NCBI GenBank assembly: GCA_002366595.1
Contig: DFBK01000036.1
Span: 1 to 29,820 of the forward strand
Source of the DNA: Anaerolineales bacterium UBA3082
GTDB lineage: Bacteria > Chloroflexota > Anaerolineae > UBA7937
Reading direction: 5' to 3'
Length of the DNA: 29,820 nt
Part shown: positions 1-10,096 of the stretch, one piece after another
Numbering within the stretch: the first letter of the stretch is position 1
Layout: each line of letters starts with the position of its first letter
Position numbers and translations under genes: made by a program
Notes under the pieces: model-generated
What the model saw: the letters and a program-made list of their open reading frames with translations, nothing else
The model's database searches: none
What the model was told of the DNA's origin: nothing

Positions 1-2547
1 CTCTTCTTCAGCGTTCTTACGGTGTCCTTGATCTACCTAACGGGGAAAAGGCTCTTCGGCCAGGCCGCAGGGGTTTTGGCCTCCTCTTTGACTGCTCTTT
101 CACCTCTCTACCTTTGGTATGCCCAAGAACTCCGTATGTATAGTTTATTGGTGTTTTTAGGGCTCCTCTCTTTTTACGCCCTGTTGCGGGCTCTTGGGAT
201 GGGCGAAAGTAGTCCAGAGATCAACCGACGCTGGTTAGGTTTTTATGTCCTAGTCGCAGCGGCTATGCTATACACCCATTACACCGGTTTTTTCCTCCTC
301 TTCTTCGAGGGTTTGATTTTCTTGGCGGTTGGCCTATTGCGCCGCCAGTGGATGCTCCTTTTCTTAGTCGCCCTGGTTCTGCTGGTGGCTCTACCTTTGC
401 TCCCCTTCGCTATGCACCGACTACTTGCGGCCAGCGCGGAGAGAGGTTATAGTTTTGTCCCCCTTTTCATCATCCTACGGGACCTTTGCAACTCTTTCAG
501 CCTGGGCATATCCGTAAGGATGAAAGAAGTTTGGTGGCTGGATCTGTTGTTTCTGGCCCTTTTCCTTTTGGGCTGCTCCATGCTCGACCAGGGAGGTTCC
601 CGAGCCCGGCTGGGGAAATCCCTTCTCCTTTTAGGCTATCTTTTTGTCCCCATCTTGACCCTCTACGCCCTTTCCCACCTTAAACCCATGTATATGGGAG
701 TGCGCCATCTCATCATCGTCTCGCCGGCTTACTACCTGGGCTTGGGGATGGGCTTGGATTCCCTTAGGAGAAGAGCCTTGCCGCTTTTGCCCCCAGTGGC
801 CATCCTTCTTCTGGGAGGTCTATTCTATTCTACCCATAACTGCTATTTCGATGAGAGGTATATGAAGGACGATTTTCGCTCCCTGGTGCGGTATATAGAG
901 GGGTATTCCAGCCCCGGGGATCTAGTGGTCTTCAATGACGCGGTCATCTCTCATACATGGGAGTATTACGCTCGAGGCGATCTCGACTGGACCGCTCTAC
1001 CCCGATATCCTGAAAGAGCCGGCGCCTCTACGGTGAAAGAGATGGAGCGTTTGTTCGAGGCCTATGAAGGGATATGGCTGGTCTATGGCCCTGAGGAGCC
1101 TCTACGGGACCGCTCTGGTTTGGTGAAAAAGTGGTTTGAGGAAAACCTCTTCAAGGCGGATGATAGGGTCTTTCCGGCTACCACTACTTTGCTGGCGGTG
1201 GCCTATTATCTCCCTCACTCCCCTATCTTGGAGAGCCCGCCTCCCATGGGTGAGGAGGTAGGGGCCAACCTGGGCGACAGGTTGGCCCTCCTCGGCTATG
1301 AGAGGGGGTGGCCAGAGGTTGGCGACAAGGTATATCTGACCCTTTTTTGGAGGGTCAAAGAGGGCCTAAGAGAAGACTATTCCTTCTCTTTCCGGCTTAT
1401 GGACGAGGAGGGGCAACTATGGGGCCAGAATGATGTCATCCCCTTTAACGACCTCTATCCCACTTCCCGTTGGGAACCGCACAAAGTGATAGCCCAGCCC
1501 GTCATTATCCCCCTCCCTCCTGGCACGCCGCCTGGGCTTTACCAACTATTCCTGAGGGTATATTCCCGCCGAGATGGGCGGGAGTTGGAGGTGTTAGACG
1601 AGAAGGGGGTTCCTGCAGGAACCGCCGTGCCCCTAAGAGAGTTCCAAATCTTCCCATCACAACTCCCCAGCCCCCAAGCGGTTTCTCTCCAACATCGCTG
1701 CAGGGAGGAGTTCGGAGGCCGACTGAGACTTCTTGGGTACGAGTTGCCTTCCAAGGAGTGGCGAAGCGGAGAGAGCCTTCACCTGGGACTCTATTGGCAG
1801 GCTATGGCCACCCTGACCAAGAATTACGAAGTGGTGTTGCAAATGGTGGATAAGAGAGGAGAGGTGCTTCGAGAGAGAGCCTACCCTCCATCTAAGGCTG
1901 ATTACCCCACCAGTCGGTGGACGGCGGGCTCCCTGGTACGGGGTCAGTACGATCTCCTAATCCCTCCAGCCGCGGAGGGGGAGAGAGTCCGGCTGGTTCT
2001 AAAAGTGCGAGAGGAGAAAGGGGAGAGGTTTCTCCCCCTAGGTCCCAACTGGTGGCCCATCAAAGGGTACGGCCTGGCTTTAGCCACCTTGACCGTGGCT
2101 GCGCAAGAGCGCACTCTCCAACCGCCCTCTGTTCAGCACCCCATACGAGCCGATTTTGGGGGTAAGGTTGAGTTTCTCGGCTATGACCTGGATAAGAGCC
2201 AGGTTGAGCGAGGCGAGAGCATCACTCTTGCCCTCTACTGGCGCGCCTTAACCGAGATGGAGGTCAACTATCACGTCTTCGTCCATCTCCTGAGTGAAGA
2301 GGGGGAGATCTGCGCTCAAAAGGATAGCCCTCCGGTAGAGGGCTCTCGTCCTACCGCCGGCTGGGTGAAGGGGGAGGTCATCCGAGATGAGTATCGGATA
2401 ACCTTGGAGGGGGAGATCCCTCTCGGAGAGTATCTGTTGACGGCGGGCATCTACAACCCGGTAAGTGGGGAAAGGTTGCCAGTTCTTATAGAGGGGGAAC
2501 GGGTTCAGGGGGGTCGGATAACCTTAGCCAGATTGCGAGTGGAGTAG
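1..2547 (+). CDS. GT39-like membrane glycosyltransferase (GT-C), 5' truncated, three C-terminal modules
   Basis: The frame is open to the first base of the window, so the N terminus, including the usual first-loop acidic motif, lies outside; a GTG at 22 is only an internal codon. The first ~270 residues are a run of hydrophobic helices, with the GT39/PMT_2-like stretch LSPLYLWYAQELRMYSLL. Such enzymes move a sugar from a polyprenyl-phosphate carrier to an acceptor on the outer face of the membrane. A soluble domain follows the helices, then three related modules at about nt 1252-1653, 1690-2101 and 2133-2544, each with variants of 'LLGYDL', 'LTLYW' and 'YPTSRW'. The end is 10 bp from the next GT-C gene, which suggests co-transcription. 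The family-level call is firm; donor and acceptor cannot be read from the sequence. Confidence 0.82.
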   Translation, partial: LFFSVLTVSLIYLTGKRLFGQAAGVLASSLTALSPLYLWYAQELRMYSLLVFLGLLSFYALLRALGMGESSPEINRRWLGFYVLVAAAMLYTHYTGFFLLFFEGLIFLAVGLLRRQWMLLFLVALVLLVALPLLPFAMHRLLAASAERGYSFVPLFIILRDLCNSFSLGISVRMKEVWWLDLLFLALFLLGCSMLDQGGSRARLGKSLLLLGYLFVPILTLYALSHLKPMYMGVRHLIIVSPAYYLGLGMGLDSLRRRALPLLPPVAILLLGGLFYSTHNCYFDERYMKDDFRSLVRYIEGYSSPGDLVVFNDAVISHTWEYYARGDLDWTALPRYPERAGASTVKEMERLFEAYEGIWLVYGPEEPLRDRSGLVKKWFEENLFKADDRVFPATTTLLAVAYYLPHSPILESPPPMGEEVGANLGDRLALLGYERGWPEVGDKVYLTLFWRVKEGLREDYSFSFRLMDEEGQLWGQNDVIPFNDLYPTSRWEPHKVIAQPVIIPLPPGTPPGLYQLFLRVYSRRDGRELEVLDEKGVPAGTAVPLREFQIFPSQLPSPQAVSLQHRCREEFGGRLRLLGYELPSKEWRSGESLHLGLYWQAMATLTKNYEVVLQMVDKRGEVLRERAYPPSKADYPTSRWTAGSLVRGQYDLLIPPAAEGERVRLVLKVREEKGERFLPLGPNWWPIKGYGLALATLTVAAQERTLQPPSVQHPIRADFGGKVEFLGYDLDKSQVERGESITLALYWRALTEMEVNYHVFVHLLSEEGEICAQKDSPPVEGSRPTAGWVKGEVIRDEYRITLEGEIPLGEYLLTAGIYNPVSGERLPVLIEGERVQGGRITLARLRVE

Positions 2548-2557
2548 AGATTCTAGG

Positions 2558-4810
2558 ATGATCAAAAAAATCAAAGAGGTTTGGCGAACGCATTGGACTG
2601 TAGGGCTTATTCTCTTCGCCTTTATCGGGTTGGGGATCACTTATAGCCTGGTTACTCCCATCTTCGAGGCCTCTGACGAGATATGGCACTACCCTGTGGC
2701 TAAGCATATCGCCGATACGGGCACTCTTCCCGTGCAGAGGCCCGGGGTGGAACAGCTATGGAGACAGGAGGGGAGTCAGCCACCGCTATATTATATCGTC
2801 GCTGCCCTAGCCACCTCCTGGATAGATACAAGCGATATGGCGGGGTTGCTCTGGCGGAACCCCCACGCCCAGATCGGGATCCCTTTGGCCGAGGGGAATA
2901 AGAACATGATCATTCACACCGAACGTGAGTCATTCCCTTATAGAGGGACGACACTAGCGGTTCACATCATCCGCTTCCTTTCGGTGTTGATGGGATCAGC
3001 CACCGTGCTCCTAACTTACCTCATCTCCTTGGAACTCTTCCCCTCTCGCCAGAGCCTGGCTATCGGTGCGGCGGCTTTTAACGCCTTCAACCCCATGTTC
3101 ATCTTCATCAGCGGCTCGGTGTCCAACGATAACCTGGTTGTACCTCTCTGTTCCCTTGCCCTTTTGCTTGTCCTTCGCTTAATGAAAGCCCCCCCTTCAA
3201 GATGTATGCTCATAGCCTTAGGTTCAATCATCGGCCTGGCTGCCATAACCAAGGTCAGCGCCCTCGGTTTGGTTCCCCTGACCTTTGTCGCCCTGGGGTA
3301 TCTAGCCTTTCAGCAGAGATCATGGTCCTCTTTCCTCAAGGGGTGTCTTTTAGTATCTGCTCCCATCTTGATATTGGCCTCCTGGTGGTATGCGAGGAAT
3401 TGGGTCCTTTACGGAGACCCGCTGGGGTTGGGCGTAATGGTGGCTATCGCTGGCCCTCGGCTCAGGCAACCGAGTTTGGCACGACTCTTAGGCGAGTTCC
3501 AGGGGTTTAGAATGGCATATTTTGGGGTCTTCGGGGGCTTCAACATCCTGGCGGATAGATGGGTTTATGCTCTCTTCGATCTCCTAGGGCTCTTGGCTTT
3601 GGCGGGTCTGGTCATGGCAACGATAAAGGGGTTGATGAGAAAGAGTTGGGAGCGAACCCCTTCTCTCCTCCTTCTGAGCCTCTGGGTGGTAATGCTTCTC
3701 ATCGGCTTGGTGCGTTGGACCCAGACCACGAAAGCCTCTAGCGGGAGGCTTCTCTTTCCGGGTATCTCCGCCTTATCTTTCTTTCTGGCCTTTGGTTTGG
3801 AACGGCTGGTAGGGCAAAGGTACTGTCGATATCTTTTCGGCTCCCTAACCGTCTTGATGTTTTTTATAGCCCTATTTTCCCCCTTCCGTTACATCGCTCC
3901 CGCCTATGCCAGGCCTCCTTTGCTTTCCGAGGAGGATATCGATTCCATATCTCACCGACTGGAGGTCAACTATGAAGGAGAGATCAGGCTTTTAGGTTAC
4001 GATATTGAGGAGAGGGTGATTAGGCCCGGCGAATTCTTGCCCATCACCTTGTATTGGCAATCTTTAAAGGTTATGAAGCGGGATTACACTGTCTACTTGA
4101 AACTCTTTGGCCCCCACAACGAGGTGATAGGTCAGGCCGATACCTATCCTGGCCTTGGCTCCTATCCGACCACCTTTTGGCGTGAGGGGGATATAATAAA
4201 AGACACCTATGCCCTAACTATTGAGAGGCCGATAGAGCCTCCCTTCGCGGCCTTCATAGAGGTGGGTCTCTATGAGAGAGGGGCTCTGAGAGGTTTGGCC
4301 GCCTACGGAGAAGAGGGGCAAGCGGTTGACCGAGTGATCATCGGGCGGGTGAAGGTTGTGCCTCGCAAGGCTCAACAGTATGTGATTTCGCACCCTTTGG
4401 AGGTGAATTTAGGGAACCAAGTAGAACTCATAGGATATGATATAGAGGAGGGAGAGCCAGAGGTTGAGGAGAGGGTGCAATTGACCCTTTATTGGCGGGC
4501 CCTAGCCCAGATAGAGAGAAATTACACCGTCTTTACCCATCTAATCGATGAGGAGGGGCAAATCTGGGCCCAGAAGGACAATCAGCCCTTCGGAGGGAAC
4601 TACCCCACCTCGCTATGGGATGAGGGGGAGATAGTGAAAGATGAGTATGAGTTGATAGTAAGGGAGGGAACCCCTCCTGGTGAATACCTCTTGGAAGTGG
4701 GTATCTACCTTCTCTCCACGGGCGAACGCCTACCTATCCTCACCGCTGAGGGGCACCCCTCAGGGGATAGCGTCTTCTTGGAACCTATAGAGATCGTGGC
4801 AGGGAGATAG
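2558..4810 (+). CDS. GT-C superfamily membrane protein with two C-terminal modules
   Basis: A 750-residue integral membrane protein. One helix near residues 15-35 is followed by an outward loop with the acidic motif EASDEIWHY, typical of GT39/DUF2142-like GT-C enzymes, then roughly ten hydrophobic segments to about residue 450. Two beta-rich modules follow (about residues 464-600 and 610-745) with 'LLGYDIEE', 'ITLYWQSL' and 'PPGEYLLEVGIY'. The role inferred from the family is use of a lipid-linked sugar for extracytoplasmic glycosylation. ATG at 2558 lies 10 bp after the previous stop with no strong Shine-Dalgarno, consistent with translation coupled to the upstream gene. Family confident, specificity unknown. 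Confidence 0.8.
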   Translation: MIKKIKEVWRTHWTVGLILFAFIGLGITYSLVTPIFEASDEIWHYPVAKHIADTGTLPVQRPGVEQLWRQEGSQPPLYYIVAALATSWIDTSDMAGLLWRNPHAQIGIPLAEGNKNMIIHTERESFPYRGTTLAVHIIRFLSVLMGSATVLLTYLISLELFPSRQSLAIGAAAFNAFNPMFIFISGSVSNDNLVVPLCSLALLLVLRLMKAPPSRCMLIALGSIIGLAAITKVSALGLVPLTFVALGYLAFQQRSWSSFLKGCLLVSAPILILASWWYARNWVLYGDPLGLGVMVAIAGPRLRQPSLARLLGEFQGFRMAYFGVFGGFNILADRWVYALFDLLGLLALAGLVMATIKGLMRKSWERTPSLLLLSLWVVMLLIGLVRWTQTTKASSGRLLFPGISALSFFLAFGLERLVGQRYCRYLFGSLTVLMFFIALFSPFRYIAPAYARPPLLSEEDIDSISHRLEVNYEGEIRLLGYDIEERVIRPGEFLPITLYWQSLKVMKRDYTVYLKLFGPHNEVIGQADTYPGLGSYPTTFWREGDIIKDTYALTIERPIEPPFAAFIEVGLYERGALRGLAAYGEEGQAVDRVIIGRVKVVPRKAQQYVISHPLEVNLGNQVELIGYDIEEGEPEVEERVQLTLYWRALAQIERNYTVFTHLIDEEGQIWAQKDNQPFGGNYPTSLWDEGEIVKDEYELIVREGTPPGEYLLEVGIYLLSTGERLPILTAEGHPSGDSVFLEPIEIVAGR

Positions 4811-4815
4811 TATCG

Positions 4816-7081
4816 GTGGAAAGGATGAGGGGGAGGTTAACACGACTGGGCAAGAGGGTAAGGCTCGATCCTGGCTTCTTGTTGGTCTTTCTCCTGACCG
4901 TTCCAGCGGTTCTGCCCCTTCTCCAGCCGGGCTACCCTGCCACTCATGATGGGCTGCATCACCTCTATCGCCTCTACGATCTCGACTGGGCGATGCGTGG
5001 TGGGATCTTCTATCCTCGCTGGCTGCCCAACCTGGGCTTCGGTTACGGCTATCCCGTCCTCAACTACTACGCGCCCCTCACCTACTATGTGGCTGAGCTT
5101 TTCCATACCCTGGGAGCGGGATATATCGCTTCTATCGAGTTGACCATCGCTCTGGGGTTCTTCCTCTCGGGGATGGCTATGTACCTCTACGCCAAAGAGT
5201 TCTTAGGGCGGTGGCCGGCTGTTGTGGCCGCGGTGGCCTATATATATGCCCTATCATCTGGCTGATGCCTATGTGCGGGGGGCCCTCACAGAGTTCTTCG
5301 CCTTCGTCTTCCTCCCCCTCATTTTATGGGCTTTCCGCCGTTTGGTGATCTACAAGAAACGGCTATATATCCCCTTGGGCGTGCTCACCTATGCTGGGTT
5401 AATCCTCACCCATAATTTGACGGCCCTCATCTTCACCCCCTTCCTCTTGGCCTATCTCGGCTTTCTCCTCTTCAGGAGGCGAGAGATGAGAGTATGGGGT
5501 TATTGTGTTCTGGCTATCCTTTTGGCTCTGGGTCTAACAGCCTTCTATTGGTTCCCTGGCTTCAGGGAATCGGCCTGGGTGCGTCTAGGCCAGGTGGGAC
5601 CTACTGCTACCGACTACCGCCATCATTTGGTCCCTCTCTCCCAGTTCTTTTCCCCCTTCCTCATCTATCGCTACTTTCCCCATCAAGGCGTCAAACTAGA
5701 GCACCCCTTGAGTTATATACAACTGGGTTTGGTTGCTCTCTCTTTTTTAGTTGTTCTGAGACGGCAAGGCCCACTAAGAAACCATCTCCTTTTCTTCCAA
5801 GCCATAACCATCCTTTCCCTCTTCATGATGCTTTCCTCCTCCGCTTTTCTTTGGGAAGGTCTGCCTTTACTACGCTATCTACAGTTTCCATGGCGTTTTC
5901 TATCCTTGGTGAGTATAGGTAGTTCCATCTTGATCGGATCGCTCCTCCTCTTGCCTCTAAAGCGCAGGGAGATTGCGATATGGCCTCATCTGATGGGGGT
6001 GGGGATAGTTGGGGTTTTGATGGCTTGCAGCCTCCCCAATTTGCCCATCGAGCCGATGGCGATACCTAATGATAGTGTGCCTTTGAGCGAAGGCGAGGTG
6101 AATCTGGCCACTATGGCTCAATACGACTACTTGAACGGTCTCTGGGTGAGATTGTGGGGTGGAACCTGGGGGTTCGAGTATCTTCCCGCTTGGGTGAAGG
6201 AAGCGAGGAAGGAGATCTTCCTTCCCCTAGCCAAGCCTTCAGTTCCCATGCCAATCCTGTCTCCGGCTGATATCCCCAGCGTCACTCTAGGGAGACAAGG
6301 CCCCTTGGACAAAGTTTTGAGCGTAGAAACAGAGAAAGGGATGAAACTGATTTTTCATACCTTCTACTTCCCCCATTGGCGGATATATATCGATGGCGAG
6401 AAGAAGGAACCATACCCCTCTGGGAGGCTGGGCTTACTCACTGTGGACCTCCCCCCAGGGCATCATCGCATCCTCGTGCGTTTTGAGGATACCCCTTCTG
6501 GACGAATAGGGGGTATCGTCTCTTCTCTCAGCATCTTGGCCGTGTTACTCATCTTGATTCTGGGCTTAAAGCGGCGAGCCATACTGGTAGGCCTAGCGGT
6601 GCTCTTGCTCCTCTCCCTTTTAGTGCCTCTTCGCTCTCGGAGTTTCGTGGAGCACCCTCAGGAACGGCAAGTGAACTTGGCCAACCAGGTGAAGCTATTG
6701 GGCTATGGTCTAGAGAAGGAGGTCTATCATCCAGGCGATACTTTGCATTTGACCCTCTATTGGCTGAGCCTGCGAGAGATGAGTGAGGACTATACGGTCT
6801 TCGTTCACCTGATGGAGGAGGATGGTACCCGCCTAGTTGGGCAGCATGACGGCCAGCCGGTCTACAATTTCACCCCCACCACGCGTTGGGAGCCAGGTGA
6901 AATCGTAGTTGATAGGCATGAGTTCACCATTGAAGCAGAGACACCGCCGGGCCAATATAGGATCTTTGTAGGGATGTATTTGCTCTCCACTATGCGCCGT
7001 TTGGAGGTCTTGGATACCAAGATGGGGCTCTCGGACAACGCCATCCTTCTGACTCAGGTGAGGGTGCAGGAGGCAGGGTGA
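4816..7081 (+). pseudogene. PTPS_related-type (PF10131-like) membrane protein, interrupted by a single-base frameshift
   Basis: Two overlapping reading frames encode one protein. Frame 1 from GTG 4816 gives the N-terminal part with the family hallmarks HDGLHHLYRL, FYPRWLPNLGFGYGYP and NYYAPLTYY, then stops at 5265. Frame 2 continues with PYHLADAYVRGALTEFFAF from about 5249 to 7081. Homologues read 'YAPYHLADAYVRG', so one base is missing in the CCC at 5249-5251. The rest has many membrane helices, an extracytoplasmic region, and one copy of the C-terminal module shared with the neighbouring GT-C proteins (about nt 6650-7075). This could be a real mutation or a one-base assembly error in a short C run; nothing else in the gene looks decayed. 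The gene starts 5 bp after the previous stop and ends overlapping the next start. Confidence 0.75.
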
Positions 7082-10041
7082 TGAAATTCTGTTGGCGTCG
7101 GAAAAGGGAACTGGTTGCGCTATCTATTATCACCATCCTCGCGCTTTTCTTCCGGCTCTACCGCCTCGATGCTATCCCCCTGGGACTCCACTATGATGAG
7201 GCGGCCAACGGTATCGATGCCTTGGGTGTGCTGCAAGGGATACACCCCATCTTCTTTGAGGCCAACAGCGGGCGCGAGCCATTATTCATCTATCTCGTAG
7301 CAGCCTCTATCGGCCTATTGGGCCGAAACCCGCTAGCAATTCGAGTGGTATCGGCCATCATCGGCACAGCCACTATCCCGGTGACCTACTTCTTAGTGAA
7401 AGAACTCTTCTCCAAGGTGAGCGATTCACCTCGGCGGTTGGCCCTTCTCAGCAGCCTCTGGTTAGCCCTCTCCTATTGGCACATCAACTTCAGTCGCATC
7501 GGTTATCGGGGCATCCTGTTGCCTCTATTATCCTCCCTATCTTTCTATTTCCTGTGGCGAGGTTGGAATCTGCCGCCGCAAGGGAAGGGTCGCCTTCTCT
7601 CCTTCGCCTTGAGCGGGGTCTCTCTAGGCCTCAGCCTTTACACCTATATACCGAGTCGGTTTCTGCCTTTATTTCTCCTCTCCTTCGCCGGTTGCCTTTC
7701 CATCGCCTCTAGTAAGGAAAGGAGGTGGAGGTCAGAGTTTCGGGCTATCCTTCTGGTTATCCTGGTTGCGCTCCTTATCTTCTCTCCTTTGGGTTACTAC
7801 TTCCTCCGTCACTTCGATGCCTTTGTCCAAAGCGCCCGCAATGTCTCGGTCTTCAACCCCCTCTGGAACCAAGGGGGTGTTCCGCGCACGCTGGCCAGAA
7901 ACATCTTGCAAACACTGGGCATGTTTGTCATCAAGGGTGATCCGAATTGGCGCCACAACCCCGCCCAGAGGCCGGCCTTCAATCCCTTCACTGCTTCCTT
8001 TTTCCTTCTAGGATTATGTATAGCCTTGCACAACTACAAAAGGGGCCCTTATCTCTTCACCATGCTCTGGATGGTGGTGATGTCCTTCCCTGCTATCCTA
8101 ACCGCTTCCGGTATGCCTCATTCCCTTCGCAGCATCGGCATGCTTCCAGCGGTCTATATCTTCCCGGCCATCGGCACAGAGGCGGTGTGGGGGTGGCTGA
8201 GGGAGAGGCGAAGCCTCCCTACAGTGGCTCATCTCTTCTGGCTTGGCCTTTCCCTTCTTTTCATTGTAGTGGGGGCTTTCACCTACCCGGACTATTTTAC
8301 CCCTTGGGGAGAGCGTTTGGAATTGCAGGGGGCCTTTGACGTGGTATTCGTCAACGCCGCCCGGGCCATAAGCGAGAGCGACGAGGAGGATGGGGTGTGG
8401 ATTCTTCCTGTAAGCACCCTCACCGACCCTGGAACAGGACACTATGTCGTTGACTTCCTCTGTCGAGGTCGTGCACCTTACCGCTTCATACGCATGGACG
8501 AAAGCACAGCCGCGGAGGAGTTGAGCCTTTTCTGTCAAGGCAGAAAGCAAGTCTGGCTCATCGAATGGTTGGAGCCGATTCTATGGGAGGCTTATCACTA
8601 CTATGCCGATCCCAAGGGGTTGGCGAGTTTCCTTTTCAGCAAATACGGCAGGCAAGTGGAGAAGAGAGAGTTTGAGGGGTTTGATGTGGGGACCTATGAG
8701 CTGCCACCCTCGCCCTATTTCGCCATTGCAGACTCATTTGAGCCCCTTTCCATCAACTTCGGGAACCAGATAGAGCTGACGGGGGTGTCATATGGGGGAT
8801 CGTCTCTATATGAGACGAGCACTCCTTCTGAGGTGGAGAAGAAGGTGCTGCCTTCTGGCAAGAGCGGATGGGTGGTGTTAAGGTGGCAAGCCTTGCGGCA
8901 GGCTTCCAAGAATTACAAGGTAGGGGTATACCTTGTTGATGAGGAGGGCTACTTGGTGGGCCAGATGGATAAGCTGCTCTTGAGCAACTATTTGCAGCCG
9001 ACCTCGCAATGGGAGCCAGACCAGATAGAGATGGATTATTATACCCTGCCCTCTCTGCCGGCCACCCCGCCGGGAGAGTACCACATCGAGGTGGCGGTAT
9101 ATGATCCAGAGAGCCTAGAGAGGCTCCCCATTTTGGGACAAATGGGCGGGCACCAGGCCTTTACCATCGGCACCCTCCAGATAGTGAAGCCCCTCCTGCC
9201 CCCGGAGGTAGAGCCCCAGGTATGGCTGGGGGAGAAGATCGCCCCGGGGGTCAGGCTCCTGGGGTATGATCTCCCTGGGGAGAGGGTGGAGCCTGGAGGG
9301 GAGATAGCGCTTACCCTATATTGGGAAGCCTTGGAGGATGTGGCCAACGATTACCTATTCTCTTTGCAGCTACGGGATGGAGAAGGGAAGGTGTGGGGGG
9401 AGAAGGTGGGTAGGCCGGTGGATGGGAGGTATCCCACCACGGAATGGGATGAGGGGGAGGTGGTTCGAGATTGGCATGATATACCATTGGAGGCCGAAGC
9501 GCCATCGGGAGATTATGCGATTCACCTAGGGGTGTTGGAGGGAAATAGGATAGTTGGCGAAGCAGATTTATCTACGCTTGAGGTTTGGGGGAGGGCGCAT
9601 AGTTTCGTTGTGCCGGAGATGGGGTATTCATTGGAGGCGATCCTGGGGGAAGAGATAAAGTTATTGGGTTATGATTTGAGTCCTGAGGTGGTGAAACCCG
9701 GTGAGGCCCTACTATTGACCCTCTATTGGCAAGCGCTGGGCAAGATGGAGAGGTCGTATACTGTATTTGTGCACCTCCTCGATGCGAGAAACCAGATTTG
9801 GGGGCAGAAGGATACCATCCCTGGAGGTGGCGCTATGCCCACCACGGGTTGGGTCGAGGGAGAGGTCATCACTGATCGATATGAGGTTATGATTATGCCC
9901 GAGGCACTGGCGGGGCGTTATCTCCTGGAATGCGGGATCTATTTGGCTGAGACTGGAGAGCGGCTCCCGGTTTTCGATATGGCGGAGGAGTCGTTGGGCG
10001 ACAGGCTCCTTCTGCCCATCGAGATAGAGGTTAACCCTTAG
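7081..10041 (+). CDS. GT39/PMT_2-family membrane glycosyltransferase with three C-terminal modules
   Basis: A 986-residue protein from ATG 7081, which overlaps the previous stop by one base (TGATG); GTG 7078 is an alternative start. The N terminus is basic, then a helix, then the first-loop motif LGLHYDEAANG with the Asp-Glu pair (D39-E40) expected for GT39 catalysis with a polyprenyl-phosphate sugar. About ten further membrane segments run to about residue 420, then a soluble alpha/beta stretch. Three modules follow at about residues 553-703, 714-838 and 846-985. The first has a ~15-residue loop insertion; the third is closest to consensus (LLGYDL, LTLYWQAL, YTVFVHLLD). Likely acts on the outer membrane face in surface glycan or glycoprotein assembly. 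Substrate unknown. Confidence 0.85.
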   Translation: MKFCWRRKRELVALSIITILALFFRLYRLDAIPLGLHYDEAANGIDALGVLQGIHPIFFEANSGREPLFIYLVAASIGLLGRNPLAIRVVSAIIGTATIPVTYFLVKELFSKVSDSPRRLALLSSLWLALSYWHINFSRIGYRGILLPLLSSLSFYFLWRGWNLPPQGKGRLLSFALSGVSLGLSLYTYIPSRFLPLFLLSFAGCLSIASSKERRWRSEFRAILLVILVALLIFSPLGYYFLRHFDAFVQSARNVSVFNPLWNQGGVPRTLARNILQTLGMFVIKGDPNWRHNPAQRPAFNPFTASFFLLGLCIALHNYKRGPYLFTMLWMVVMSFPAILTASGMPHSLRSIGMLPAVYIFPAIGTEAVWGWLRERRSLPTVAHLFWLGLSLLFIVVGAFTYPDYFTPWGERLELQGAFDVVFVNAARAISESDEEDGVWILPVSTLTDPGTGHYVVDFLCRGRAPYRFIRMDESTAAEELSLFCQGRKQVWLIEWLEPILWEAYHYYADPKGLASFLFSKYGRQVEKREFEGFDVGTYELPPSPYFAIADSFEPLSINFGNQIELTGVSYGGSSLYETSTPSEVEKKVLPSGKSGWVVLRWQALRQASKNYKVGVYLVDEEGYLVGQMDKLLLSNYLQPTSQWEPDQIEMDYYTLPSLPATPPGEYHIEVAVYDPESLERLPILGQMGGHQAFTIGTLQIVKPLLPPEVEPQVWLGEKIAPGVRLLGYDLPGERVEPGGEIALTLYWEALEDVANDYLFSLQLRDGEGKVWGEKVGRPVDGRYPTTEWDEGEVVRDWHDIPLEAEAPSGDYAIHLGVLEGNRIVGEADLSTLEVWGRAHSFVVPEMGYSLEAILGEEIKLLGYDLSPEVVKPGEALLLTLYWQALGKMERSYTVFVHLLDARNQIWGQKDTIPGGGAMPTTGWVEGEVITDRYEVMIMPEALAGRYLLECGIYLAETGERLPVFDMAEESLGDRLLLPIEIEVNP

Positions 10042-10096
10042 CCTTGCTAGAGGAAGGAGGTTGTGTTAATATCTGGCTGAACTTTTTGGAGGAGCC

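Noticed and set aside
5222..7081. A separate gene starting with GTG at 5222
   Set aside because: Its first eight residues overlap the end of the frame-1 coding part and do not fit the family; the conserved sequence crosses between frames at 5248-5252, so it is one frameshifted gene.
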